In this document: positions 1 to 9,114 of the stretch, piece by piece
How the letters are laid out: every line of letters starts with the position of its first letter
How positions within the stretch are numbered: position 1 is the first letter of the stretch
NCBI RefSeq assembly: GCF_000430045.1
Contig: NZ_KE387023.1
Coordinates: 2,168,167-2,232,166, forward strand
DNA length: 64,000 bases
Source of the DNA: Calidithermus chliarophilus DSM 9957
GTDB lineage: Bacteria; Deinococcota; Deinococci; Deinococcales; Thermaceae
Reading direction: 5' to 3'
Made by a program: the position numbers and the translations under genes
The notes under the pieces: generated by a model
Seen by the model: the letters and a program-made list of their open reading frames with translations, nothing else
Database searches by the model: none
Told to the model about the DNA's origin: nothing

Positions 1-338
<338 letters not shown>

Positions 339-358
339 ACCCAGTGCTTGCGGGCGGG

Positions 359-438
359 CCCAGCCAGTGGCGCGAAGTGTGGCGCTGGCTGGGCAAGCGC
401 CCTGAGGAGAGGTCTTGCGGGCGCTCTTAGCCGCCCGC
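359..438 (+). other. Two hairpins in the tuf-rpmG spacer
   Basis: The 122-base gap between tuf and rpmG holds two inverted repeats. The first has 9-bp arms at 359-367 and 385-393 (CCCAGCCAG and CTGGCTGGG). The second has 7-bp arms at 417-423 and 432-438 (GCGGGCG and CGCCCGC). Neither is followed by a T run, so they look like RNA structures or processing sites in a read-through transcript rather than strong terminators. A ribosome binding site sits just before the rpmG start. Confidence 0.5.
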
Positions 439-460
439 GGGCCAAAGAAGGTGAGAAAAG

Positions 461-625
461 ATGGCTAGCGATGTGAGGATCAAGCTCTTGCTCGAGTGCA
501 CCGAGTGCAAGCGCCGCAACTACGCGACCGAGAAGAACCGGCGCAACACCACGGGCAAGCTCGAGCTCAAGAAGTTCTGCCCCTGGTGCAACAAGCACCT
601 GCCGCACAAAGAAGTCAAGGTCTGA
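461..625 (+). CDS. rpmG: 50S ribosomal protein L33
   Basis: A 54-residue basic protein with the L33 signature: [19 protein letters not shown], then [15 protein letters not shown]. The paired CxxC motifs (CTEC and CPWC) show the zinc-binding form of L33. It is a component of the large subunit near the E site. The start ATG at 461 follows a purine-rich GGTGAGAAAAG stretch. It sits between tuf and secE as in Thermus, with 17 bases to the next gene, so it is probably co-transcribed with secE-nusG. Confidence 0.96.
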   Translation: MASDVRIKLLLECTECKRRNYATEKNRRNTTGKLELKKFCPWCNKHLPHKEVKV

Positions 626-642
626 GGGTTCGGGAGGTTCTC

Positions 643-864
643 GTGGCAGAACGCACCGGTAACACCCCTCGCCGTCCTCTCCTGACGCGGATCGTCAACT
701 ACTTCCGTGAGGCCCGCGCGGAGCTGGCCCGGGTCACCTGGCCTACCCGCGAGGAGATCATCCAGTCGACCCAGGCCATCCTGCTCTTCGCGTTCTTCGC
801 CATGGTCATCCTGGGCCTCTACGACCTGGTTTTCCGCTTCCTGACGGGGCTGATCAACCGATGA
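643..864 (+). CDS. secE: Preprotein translocase subunit SecE
   Basis: A 73-residue single-span membrane protein of the Sec translocon. An N-terminal amphipathic segment contains [19 protein letters not shown], the conserved cytoplasmic helix that clamps SecY. It is followed by one transmembrane helix ([22 protein letters not shown]). I chose the GTG at 643 because a GGGAGG Shine-Dalgarno lies at 632-637 and the length fits the short, one-helix SecE of most bacteria. The stop overlaps the nusG start (ATGA), which predicts translational coupling. Confidence 0.95.
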   Translation: MAERTGNTPRRPLLTRIVNYFREARAELARVTWPTREEIIQSTQAILLFAFFAMVILGLYDLVFRFLTGLINR

Positions 865-1418
865 GCATCGAATGGTACGCGGTCCACACCTACGTGGGCT
901 ACGAGGACAAAGTCAAGCAGAACCTCGAGAAGCGGGTCAAGGCCCTGAACATGCAGGACAAGATCTTTCAGGTGCTGATCCCGGCGGAAGAGGTGGTGGA
1001 GCACCGCGAGGGCGGCAAGAAGGAGGTCGTTCGCCGCAAGCTCTACCCGGGCTATGTCTACGTACAGGTCGATCTCGGCGACGAGGCGGGGGAGGTCAAC
1101 GAGGCCTACGAGGTGGTGCGCGGCACCCCCGGGGTCACCGGCTTCGTGGGCACCGCCACCCACCCGGTGCCGCTGAGCCCCGACGAGGTGCAGCACCTGC
1201 TCGAGGTCAGCGGGCTCGCCGGGAAGAAGGAAACCCCCAAGCCCCAGGTCTCCTTCAAGGAGGGCGAGGTGGTGCGCGTCATCAGCGGCCCCTTCGCCGA
1301 CTTCACCGGCGTCGTCAGCGAGATCAACTCCGAGCGCAACAAGGTCAAGGTGTTGGTCTCGATCTTCGGGCGCGAGACCCCCGTGGAACTCGACTTCGCC
1401 CAGGTGGTCCGCTCCTGA
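861..1418 (+). CDS. nusG: Transcription termination/antitermination factor NusG
   Basis: A 185-residue NusG. The N-terminal NGN domain begins [19 protein letters not shown] and contains the LYPGYVYVQ core that binds the RNA polymerase clamp. The C-terminal KOW domain carries [19 protein letters not shown] and the end VELDFAQV. NusG affects elongation, pausing and Rho or ribosome coupling. The ATG overlaps the secE stop by four bases. A 121-base spacer separates it from rplK, so L11-L1 may have extra regulation. Confidence 0.97.
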   Translation: MSIEWYAVHTYVGYEDKVKQNLEKRVKALNMQDKIFQVLIPAEEVVEHREGGKKEVVRRKLYPGYVYVQVDLGDEAGEVNEAYEVVRGTPGVTGFVGTATHPVPLSPDEVQHLLEVSGLAGKKETPKPQVSFKEGEVVRVISGPFADFTGVVSEINSERNKVKVLVSIFGRETPVELDFAQVVRS

Positions 1419-1539
1419 GCGAGCGGTGCAGGTTTGGAGTCCAGCGTCGAGGGTGTTTCTTTAAGCCTCGGCCCTAGACAGCGCCCCCAGGGCGCCGGCG
1501 ATAACACCTCGAAGTTCGAGGGAGCCAAAGGAGAAACAA

Positions 1540-1966
1540 ATGAAGAAGGTACAAGCAATGGTCAAGCTCCAGCTTCCGGCTGGAAAAGCAACCCCCGCGC
1601 CGCCCGTGGGCCCCGCCCTGGGCCAGCACGGGGCCAACATCATGGAGTTCGTGAAGGCCTTCAACGCGGCCTCGGCCAACATGGGTGACGCCATCGTGCC
1701 GGTGGAGATCACCATCTACTCCGACCGCTCCTTCACCTTCATTACCAAGACCCCGCCCGCCTCCTACCTCATCCGCAAGGCCGCGGGGATCGAGAAGGGC
1801 AGCCAGAAGCCCGGCCGCGACAAGGCCGGCAAGATCACCTGGGAGCAGTGCCTGGCCATCGCCAAGCAGAAGCTGCCCGACATGAACGCCACCGACCTCG
1901 AGGCCGCCGCCCACCAGATCGCCGGTTCGGCCCGCAGCATGGGGCTGGAAGTCGTGGGGGTGCCCA

Positions 1967-1974
<8 letters not shown>
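1540..1974 (+). CDS. rplK: 50S ribosomal protein L11
   Basis: A 144-residue L11. The N-terminal domain includes [20 protein letters not shown], the proline-rich loop that meets thiostrepton and the factor-binding GTPase centre. The C-terminal RNA-binding domain carries [19 protein letters not shown] and ends in [21 protein letters not shown] strong Shine-Dalgarno precedes the start (AAGGAG at about 1527-1532). The 3' end overlaps the rplA start by eight bases, the usual rplK-rplA coupling. Confidence 0.97.
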
Positions 1975-2656
<682 letters not shown>

Positions 2657-2665
2657 GTTTCTCCA

Positions 2666-2760
2666 GGGTGACTTTGTCAGAAGTCACCCCGACCGAAGGG
2701 AGAATGAGGGCTCCGGCGTGAGTTTGTCAGAACGGCAGGGTGACAAACTCACGCCGGAGC
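2666..2760 (+). promoter_or_regulatory. Stacked hairpins downstream of rplA
   Basis: Two perfect inverted repeats follow the L1 stop. The first has 9-bp arms at 2666-2674 and 2681-2689 with a six-base loop. The second has 20-bp arms at 2710-2729 and 2741-2760 with an 11-base loop. Both share the core GTGA(C/G)TTTGTCAG. The right arm of the second hairpin (CTCACGCCGGAGC at 2748-2760) is nearly repeated at 2789-2801 (CTCACGCCGAAGC), in the left flank of the true terminator. The left arm could therefore pair with either copy, which is the geometry of an attenuator or antiterminator. Confidence 0.55.
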
Positions 2761-2797
2761 TACTTAAAGCGGTTCCCGCGATAAAGCCCTCACGCCG

Positions 2798-2824
2798 AAG
2801 CTCCCCTTTACGGGGAGCTTTTTT
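2798..2824 (+). terminator. Rho-independent terminator of the tuf-rplA operon
   Basis: Perfect 9-bp arms (AAGCTCCCC at 2798-2806, GGGGAGCTT at 2812-2820) with a five-base loop lead into six consecutive T bases from 2819 to 2824. Confidence 0.85.
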
Positions 2825-2894
2825 GATGGGGGAGTTGTTGATAGCCGGACGCCACGTCGAACACGGCGAGTCAAGGTAATTTCCGGGTGATGAA

Positions 2895-2919
2895 GGGGGC
2901 GAGCCACCGGCTCGCCCCC
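2895..2919 (-). terminator. GC-rich hairpin, probable terminator for the leftward pseudokinase operon
   Basis: 11-bp arms at 2895-2905 and 2909-2919 (GGGGGCGAGCC and its complement) with a three-base loop lie 63 bases beyond the stop of the leftward gene ending at 2982. The T run on the leftward strand is weak (TTCATC). Between this hairpin and that stop lies a short heptamer-type tract (2950-2974, three copies of a GGCTATC-like unit). It belongs to the intergenic repeat class described elsewhere in this window. Confidence 0.5.
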
Positions 2920-2981
2920 ACGAGCAGTCTTCAGCTTTCGCCTTCAGGGTTGGCTATCGGCTATTGGCTATCGGCATACCC

Positions 2982-5900
2982 CTAGCGCTCCAGACCGCAC
3001 TGCGCCGGCCTGGGCAGCCCCTCGCGCCAGCCGCACCACTCGAGGTTGTGCGCGTTGCCCCGGAACTGCAGGGTGTCGATGGAGGTCAGCTCGAAGCGGA
3101 AGCGGCCCTGGGCCCCGGTGATGCTGGAATTCCAGGTCCCCTCGGCGACCATGCGGCCCGCCTCGTAGCGCACCGCGCCCGAAAGACTGCCCTCGCAGAA
3201 GCTGCCGCTGATGCGGTTCTCGACGTGCCTTAGCTGCATGGAGCAGTTGTCGCGCGCGGCGAAGTGGGTGGTCCACTCGCCCTGGTAGCCGCAGCCGTCG
3301 GGCAGGGGGCTGCCCTTGCGGGCGCCGCACCAGCGGCCGAGCTCGCCCGCCACGCCGTTGAAGCCCCGGCCGTCGGGGGTGAGGGTCCACTCGAAGCTGC
3401 GGCGGCTGGTGCCGGCGGTGTAGGTGCCGCGCAGGACGCCGGCCTCGAGCACGCCCTCGATGGTCCCCTTAGCCCCGTTTGCCACGTTGCGGTAGCTGCC
3501 CCGCACCCGCTCGCCCTCGCGCTCGAGCTCGATGCTGCCGAAGATGTTGTCGTACCAGGCCTCGCGGACGGGCGCGGGCCGCACCGTGACCTGGAGGCTC
3601 TGCTGGGCCTGGCCGCCCTCGCCCGCGGCCTGAAGCGTGTAGGTGGTGCTGGCCCTGGCGGTGACCACCCGGCTGCCCTGGGCCGGCAGGGGGTCGGGGC
3701 CGAGGGCCGGGATGCGCACGGTCCGGGCGTTGAGCACCTTCCAGCTCAGGGTGAGCTTCTGGCCCTGGGCGAGCTCGAGGGCCGAGGCCTGGAAGCGCTC
3801 GATCACCGGGGCGGGCTTGGCCCCCGCGGCGGGCGGGGCGGCGGCCTGCGGGGCGGCGGGGTTGCCGGCAGAGGGTGGCGGCGGGGCCGGGGGTGCGGCC
3901 ACGGCGGGTTCGACCACCTCGACCCGCACCTTACGCACGGCCTCCTCGCCCGCGGCGTTGCGCGCCCGCAGGGTGAACTCGGTGGTCTGCTCGGGGGCGG
4001 CGAGCTGCTGCGAGCCGCTGGGGCCTACCGTGCCCACGCCGTCGAGCTCGACGGAGGCGGCGTTGGCGGTGCGCCAGAAGAAGGTGAGGGTCGCGCCGTC
4101 GCCCCGGGTCACGCGCAGGGGCTTGATGCTGAAGCCCTCGATGCGCGGGGCGGGAACCCGCACCGTGACCCTGAGGTTGCGCTCGACCCGCTGCTCGCGG
4201 TTGACGGCGACCAGCCGGTAGGTGAGGGTGGCGTCGGGCTTGTCCTGGTAGCTGCCGCTGGCCTTCACGGTGCCGAGGGGCTCGAGCGTGACGCTCTGGG
4301 CCCCGCGCACCTTCCATCGCAGCAGCACCGGCTGGCCCTGGTACAGCTCGCGCGGGGTGGCCTCGAAGGCCTCGATCACCGGCGGGTCGGCCGGGCGTTC
4401 GCGCACGGCCACGGCGAGGCGCTCCTGGCTGTTGCGCCAGCGCCCGTAGGCCACCAGCGTGAGGTCGGCGGGGGCCTGGAAGCCCTTCTCGAGGGCGTAG
4501 CGCTCGCCCTGAGGGTCGAGGCTGATCCCCAGCGGGCGCAGCTCGAGCCGTTTGGCGCCGCTGACCCGGTAGTGCAGCGTGACCGGCTGTCCAGCGTAGG
4601 GCTGGGCGGGCTCGAGGGCGAAGCGGGTGATGCTCGGGGGCCGCGTCCACCACCACCCCAGCAGGCCGAGCAGCACGAGCAGCGCCGGCACGGTCCACGC
4701 CGGCAGCATGCCCCGGTGGTTGAACTGGGCACCCTCGCTGAGCGGCTTGGCCTCGGCGCCCTCGGGCAACTCCAGCGCCTCGGTGCGCACCTGGAAGCTG
4801 TAGGGGCGCACGGCGCCGAAGAGCCGCAGCGGAGCCCGCACCCGCAGCGGGACCTCGACGCTCTGGCCGGGCTCGAGCCGGAACTGCGGGGCCAGCTCGG
4901 GCCGTTCGGGGCGCGGGGCCGCGGGCGGTTTACGGGCGTTGGGGTCGTGGCCGCTGAACTCCTCGAGCTGCTGCTTGTACCACTGCGCCCGCCGCAGGAC
5001 GGGGCCCAGCGTGCGCTCCCACAGGCTGCGCAGGGCGTTTTCCAGCGGGCGCGTCGCCATGCGGAACCAGCGCAGCAGCAGGTTGCGTTGCCGCTCGTTG
5101 AGCTCGAGGGCCGGCGCGTCGCGGTCGTCGAAGCGGTAACCGAGCTGGTGCTGCTCGTCGCCGGCCAGGAGGCCGTAGCGGGCGGGCGCGTTGCCGGTGT
5201 TGACCAGCCGGACCCGGTACACAGCGGTGCGGCGGGCGGTGGCGACGGGGGGCTCGAGGCTCAGCCGGTGCTCGGCGAAGGGCAAGATCCTCCAACAGGC
5301 CGGGGCCGACCCCGCCTCGCGCGGGTTTTCTCGGGAGCGGGCCAGCACCTTGAGGCGGTACTCGCCCGCCCGGGCCTCGGGGCCGCGCGGCACCTGCACG
5401 GCGAGGGGCACGGTGGCCTGCTGCCCGGGGTTGAGCTGGACCTCGGGCCGTTCCAGCAGCCAGGCCTCGGGGACCCCCTCCACCTCCGGCCGGAAGTGGT
5501 CGACCAGGGTGCCCAGGTTGATCAGCTTGACCCGCAGGCGGGCCGGCTCGCCGGGGAGGAGGGTGAGCTCCTCGGCCTCGAGGCTCACCCCGATGCGCTG
5601 GCCGCCCGCCGACGTCGGGGGGTCGAGCCGCAGCCAGAAGGGGGCCAGGTACACCAGGCTGCGCCAGGGCCAGGGGCTGGGCGCCTGGGGCAGCAGTTGC
5701 CGGGGCGGGCCGCCGCCGTAGAGCCAGGTGCCGTTGGTGGAGCCTAAGTCGGTGACGTCGACGCGCTCGCCGTCCCAGTCCACCCGCAGGTGGTGGCGGG
5801 AAACCCGCTCGGACTCGAGCACCACGTCGTTGCCCTCCAACCGCCCGATCCGCAGGCCGCCGCGGCCGAGCTCGATCACGCGCAGGACCTGGCCCTGGGC

Positions 5901-6878
5901 GTCGCACAGGCTCAGGCGGGGGCTCGAGCTCGGGCCTTCGGGAGGGGTGACGCTGGGCGGGGTGACCTCGGCCGCCTCCGGGCTCAGGCGCAGGGTGGGG
6001 CGGGGCTGGGAGGGGACGCTGCGGTCGAGCAGCCCCTGCAGGGCGTCGCGCAGCTCGCCCATGTCGGTGAAGCGGTCGATGGGCTTCTTGGCCAAGGCCC
6101 GCAGGATGACGCGCTCGAGGGCCTCGGGCATCTGCGGCACGATCTGGCGGGGCGGGACCGGCTGGGCGTAGATGTGGCGGATGGCCGCGTCCCGCACGTC
6201 CTTGGCCTCGAAGGGCAGCAGCCCGGTGGCGACCTCGTAGAGCACCACCCCCAGCGCGTAGATGTCGCTGTGGACGGTGGGGGGTAGCCCCTGGAAGCGT
6301 TCGGGGGCCAGGTGGGTAGGGACGCCCTTGAAGTGCTCGAGGTCCTCCAGACCCCCGGGGCTCTCCAGCAACGCCATCCCGAAGTTGCCGACCTTGAGGG
6401 TGTAGTGCTCGAGCAGGCCCGTGCGCCACAGCAGCAGGTTGGCGGGCCGCACGTCGGCGTGGACGATCCCCCGCTTGTGGGCCTCCTCCAGCGCCGCCGC
6501 CGCGTCGCGCACGAGCTCGAGGCCCTGCTGCAGGGGAAGGCGCTCCCCCGCCTTGGCGTAGCGGTGCAGCAGCGTCTGCAGGCTGCCCTCCGGCGGGCGC
6601 TCGCTGGCGATGAACACGAAGTCCCCGCCCTCCCCGCAGTCGTAGGTCTCGACGACGTTGGGGTGCTTGAGCCCCAGCAGGGCCTGCCCGAGCTCCCGCA
6701 GGCGTTGTGCCTGCCGCGCCGTGCGCGGCATCAGCCGCACCAGCGCGGGGCGGCCGAGCTCGGTGTCCAGGGCCGCGAACGCTTTGCCCAGGTGGTCCTC
6801 GCCCAGCAAGTTTTGGAGCATGTACTTGCCGACGCGCTCCCCGACCCGACGGTCTGTTGTATTGCTTCCACTCTCCAC
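2982..6878 (-). CDS. Transmembrane FHA-domain pseudokinase with Ig-like repeats
   Basis: A 1298-residue modular protein. Residues about 15-290 have the Hanks-type Ser/Thr kinase fold: APE at 191-193 and SDIYALG with the helix-F Asp. The catalytic motifs are altered. The VAIK lysine is Arg48 (ALVRLM), HRDxKxxN reads HADVRPAN (Arg144 for Lys), and DFG is Asn-Phe-Gly (165-167). It is likely a pseudokinase. An intact FHA domain (about 335-390: IGR, SRHH, STNGT) binds phosphothreonine in known families. Next come NEW3/CARDB-like beta domains, one membrane helix near 724-744, four Ig-like repeats beginning xITRF/VIEAF/RIEGF/VIERF, and a Cys-rich beta C-terminus. The start is GTG at 6878 with AGGAG upstream. 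It lies 17 bases after the FHA-tail gene, probably in the same operon. A kinase-FHA pair controls type VI secretion in Proteobacteria; a scaffold role here is inference. Confidence 0.85.
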   Translation of the reverse strand: MESGSNTTDRRVGERVGKYMLQNLLGEDHLGKAFAALDTELGRPALVRLMPRTARQAQRLRELGQALLGLKHPNVVETYDCGEGGDFVFIASERPPEGSLQTLLHRYAKAGERLPLQQGLELVRDAAAALEEAHKRGIVHADVRPANLLLWRTGLLEHYTLKVGNFGMALLESPGGLEDLEHFKGVPTHLAPERFQGLPPTVHSDIYALGVVLYEVATGLLPFEAKDVRDAAIRHIYAQPVPPRQIVPQMPEALERVILRALAKKPIDRFTDMGELRDALQGLLDRSVPSQPRPTLRLSPEAAEVTPPSVTPPEGPSSSPRLSLCDAQGQVLRVIELGRGGLRIGRLEGNDVVLESERVSRHHLRVDWDGERVDVTDLGSTNGTWLYGGGPPRQLLPQAPSPWPWRSLVYLAPFWLRLDPPTSAGGQRIGVSLEAEELTLLPGEPARLRVKLINLGTLVDHFRPEVEGVPEAWLLERPEVQLNPGQQATVPLAVQVPRGPEARAGEYRLKVLARSRENPREAGSAPACWRILPFAEHRLSLEPPVATARRTAVYRVRLVNTGNAPARYGLLAGDEQHQLGYRFDDRDAPALELNERQRNLLLRWFRMATRPLENALRSLWERTLGPVLRRAQWYKQQLEEFSGHDPNARKPPAAPRPERPELAPQFRLEPGQSVEVPLRVRAPLRLFGAVRPYSFQVRTEALELPEGAEAKPLSEGAQFNHRGMLPAWTVPALLVLLGLLGWWWTRPPSITRFALEPAQPYAGQPVTLHYRVSGAKRLELRPLGISLDPQGERYALEKGFQAPADLTLVAYGRWRNSQERLAVAVRERPADPPVIEAFEATPRELYQGQPVLLRWKVRGAQSVTLEPLGTVKASGSYQDKPDATLTYRLVAVNREQRVERNLRVTVRVPAPRIEGFSIKPLRVTRGDGATLTFFWRTANAASVELDGVGTVGPSGSQQLAAPEQTTEFTLRARNAAGEEAVRKVRVEVVEPAVAAPPAPPPPSAGNPAAPQAAAPPAAGAKPAPVIERFQASALELAQGQKLTLSWKVLNARTVRIPALGPDPLPAQGSRVVTARASTTYTLQAAGEGGQAQQSLQVTVRPAPVREAWYDNIFGSIELEREGERVRGSYRNVANGAKGTIEGVLEAGVLRGTYTAGTSRRSFEWTLTPDGRGFNGVAGELGRWCGARKGSPLPDGCGYQGEWTTHFAARDNCSMQLRHVENRISGSFCEGSLSGAVRYEAGRMVAEGTWNSSITGAQGRFRFELTSIDTLQFRGNAHNLEWCGWREGLPRPAQCGLER

Positions 6879-6895
6879 GACCGAGCTCCTAGATT

Positions 6896-7795
6896 TCAGA
6901 CCAACTCTAACACGTACCCGGCATGGGCGGGCTTATGGGTTTCGATCAGTTCGGTCAGCAACTCGGGGTCGAGCTCCCTGCCCGGGGGCACCTCGAGCCG
7001 AACCCGGAAGACGAAGGGTTGCTCCGGGAGCTCCTCGATGGATGGGCTGATCCCCGTGCACGTCTCGATCCAGCGGCTGAGCCCGTAGCGGGTGCCCCGC
7101 CACCGCAACAGGTCCATCCCCTCCGCCACCAGCCTGCGCCGCCGCTCCTCGGGCCAGCGTTCATCCAGCTCCAGCCCCAGCCAGCTCCCCAGCCAGTTCA
7201 CCATCGAAGCCGGGGCGGTGCGGGGGTCGAAGTACATGGGCAGGTGGTCCAGGCGCCACTCGAGCGGCTCCCAGATCCCCTCGAAGATCTGCAGGAAGCG
7301 CCCCAGGAAGTCCCCGTCGTGAAAAATGACGGGGAGGTACTGCAGGTAGCGGGACGGGGCCACCGACGGCAGCGGCACGGGATAGGTCGGCCGGGCCGGG
7401 GCCGGGGGGCGCTCCTCCACCGCCACCTCGACTTCGGGGACGGGGGCCAGGCTCACGGGCTGTGCTTCGGGCTCGACCGCGGGGGCGGCGGCGGGGGAGT
7501 AGGTCAGCACGAAGGGGCCGATCTGCACCGGGATGCCGGGGATCAGCGGGAACTCCTGGTGCGCCACCAGCCGCACGCCCCCCACGTAGGTCCCGTTGGT
7601 CGAGCCGAGGTCGATGATCACCGGCCCCTGCGCCGTCAGCCGGAGCTCGGCGTGATGTCGGCTGACGGGAGGGATGGGAAGCACCAGCCCGTTGTCGGGC
7701 ACCCGGCCGATGGTGAGGGAGTCGGCGGTGAGGTCCACCGTCTGGACGGTGGCCCCTTGAAGCTGGACGATGATTTGGCCTCTGGAGGTATCCAT
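6896..7795 (-). CDS. FHA domain fused to a phage tail protein I-like domain
   Basis: A 299-residue two-domain protein. Residues about 5-80 form an FHA domain with every key element: LTIGR, PPVSRHHAEL, DLGSTNGTYVGG. After a Pro/Glu-rich linker, residues about 140-265 match the phage tail protein I family (TIGR02242 type, related to P2 gpI). Landmarks are YLPVIFHDGDFLGRFLQIFE, DPRTAP, NWLGSWLGLELDERW and RGTRYGLSRWIE. Members of that family are baseplate-associated parts of contractile phage tails and extracellular injection systems. Fusing a phosphopeptide reader to a baseplate-type domain suggests phosphorylation-controlled assembly or anchoring. That is inference. No sheath, tube or spike gene is in this window. 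The next gene is the FHA pseudokinase. Confidence 0.87.
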   Translation of the reverse strand: MDTSRGQIIVQLQGATVQTVDLTADSLTIGRVPDNGLVLPIPPVSRHHAELRLTAQGPVIIDLGSTNGTYVGGVRLVAHQEFPLIPGIPVQIGPFVLTYSPAAAPAVEPEAQPVSLAPVPEVEVAVEERPPAPARPTYPVPLPSVAPSRYLQYLPVIFHDGDFLGRFLQIFEGIWEPLEWRLDHLPMYFDPRTAPASMVNWLGSWLGLELDERWPEERRRRLVAEGMDLLRWRGTRYGLSRWIETCTGISPSIEELPEQPFVFRVRLEVPPGRELDPELLTELIETHKPAHAGYVLELV

Positions 7796-7867
7796 CTTCG
7801 CTCGAGCCGCAGTTTACCAACTCTAGAAAAAGTTAGCATTTTATCTTTCGTAATCGGTTCGCAAATA

Positions 7868-8845
7868 CTAAGGCTCGGGCTCCTGCCTCACGTAGGTCTT
7901 GCCATCCCACCGGTAGACGGTCGCCAGGTCGCAAACCAGGTCGTGCACCCCTTGGCTCCTCGAGGCCAGCACGCCGATCCGCTTGCAGGCGCGATTGTCG
8001 TCGAAGGAGAGGCCGCTGGAGAACTGCACCCTCCAGGAAATGCGCCCCCACCTTGCCCAGAAGCTTCCGATAATCTGGTCGTCCGTGCCGTCGCCGTCGA
8101 GGTCGTACCGCAAACTTCGCTCCTCGGCGGCGGTGAGGTCCGAAAGCTCCTCGGACTTCATCTCGGCGAGGGCAAGAAGAGGTTTGAGCTCGCTTTTCTC
8201 CACCAGCACGGCGTTGCCGTCCTCGAGGACGTACCGCTCACGCACGTCGATAGGGTCATCGGTGTTGAACCCTTCGTTACGTACCTCGACCACGACGCTC
8301 CACCGGCCACGGTGCCGCTCGATCTTAGGTTCCTTGTAGGCATAGCCGAAAGGCTTGCTACGGCTGAAGCGTCCGTTCCCCCGGTGCGATACGAAGAAGT
8401 ATTCATCCAGGCAGCAGTTCCCGCCGCACCCCCCGTTCATACGAATTAGCACGTCGCTGTACCCGTCCTCGTCGAAGTCCTTGGGGTAGAGGTCGTAGAA
8501 GCAGATTTCCTCCTTCTCGTCAATAACGACGTAAGCCCGATCCCCCGACCGTGCGACCAGCCGGTAGAACGGCGGGCCGGGCGTCTCGGTGTTGGGGTCT
8601 ACCCGCTCATAGACCAGATCGTCCTTGGGCTTCGTTGGGTTGGGGGTTGTGTCCGGGGGGACTCCGAGGGAGCGCTCTGAAGCCTCGGGCAGTGGGGGAA
8701 CAAGATTTCCTGACGAGGTATAGCTGACCCGATAGAGCCCGAGACCCGCCAGTCCTAACCCGATGACAGCAGCTACAGCCCAAACCCGCTTTGTAAGCCG
8801 CGACTTGCGAGCTTTATCTGGTTTGTCTTTACCCATAAAGGTCAA
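7868..8845 (-). CDS. Membrane-anchored protein with Asp-rich calcium-type loops, function unknown
   Basis: A 325-residue protein with a basic N-terminus and one signal-anchor helix (VWAVAAVIGLGLAGLGLYRV), then an exported domain. It has two Asp-rich loops of the EF-hand/FG-GAP kind (DFDEDGYSD and DLDGDGTDD) and a Cys cluster (GGCGGNCCLDEYF). The start is either TTG at 8845, with GGAAGG at good spacing, or ATG at 8836. GC content is clearly lower than in the FHA genes, and it lies in the same leftward run as the peptidoglycan hydrolase. I do not recognise a family. Position and an anchored exported domain make an orphan immunity protein one possibility. The 269 bases upstream (8846-9114) hold no further gene that I can support. 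Confidence 0.7.
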   Translation of the reverse strand: MTFMGKDKPDKARKSRLTKRVWAVAAVIGLGLAGLGLYRVSYTSSGNLVPPLPEASERSLGVPPDTTPNPTKPKDDLVYERVDPNTETPGPPFYRLVARSGDRAYVVIDEKEEICFYDLYPKDFDEDGYSDVLIRMNGGCGGNCCLDEYFFVSHRGNGRFSRSKPFGYAYKEPKIERHRGRWSVVVEVRNEGFNTDDPIDVRERYVLEDGNAVLVEKSELKPLLALAEMKSEELSDLTAAEERSLRYDLDGDGTDDQIIGSFWARWGRISWRVQFSSGLSFDDNRACKRIGVLASRSQGVHDLVCDLATVYRWDGKTYVRQEPEP

Positions 8846-9114
8846 GCACCCTTCCTATTTGACATTTAAGGTCGCACAACCCTTACCTAACGAAGAGGTA
8901 TTCATGGGCAGCGTGCCTCGAACACGCCATCTTTCCATAAGAGCTGGCACCTTACGGAAGTTCTTCCTACTCGAGTAGGTTCTACTTTAATGGTGTACCC
9001 CTTAGGGGAAGGTAGATCGGGCGGGCCGCCATTGGTCTGTTCCCTTTATTCCCTTTTGCCCTGCTCCTCGCCGTGTCCTTGTTGCGCCGGGCGCTCTTCT
9101 TTTCCGAAATGGGG

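Noticed and set aside
2895-2981. An rplJ-rplL leader and genes expected after rplA
   Set aside because: No L10 or L12 sequence follows. The strand switches to the pseudokinase operon, consistent with the Thermus-type separation of rplJL.
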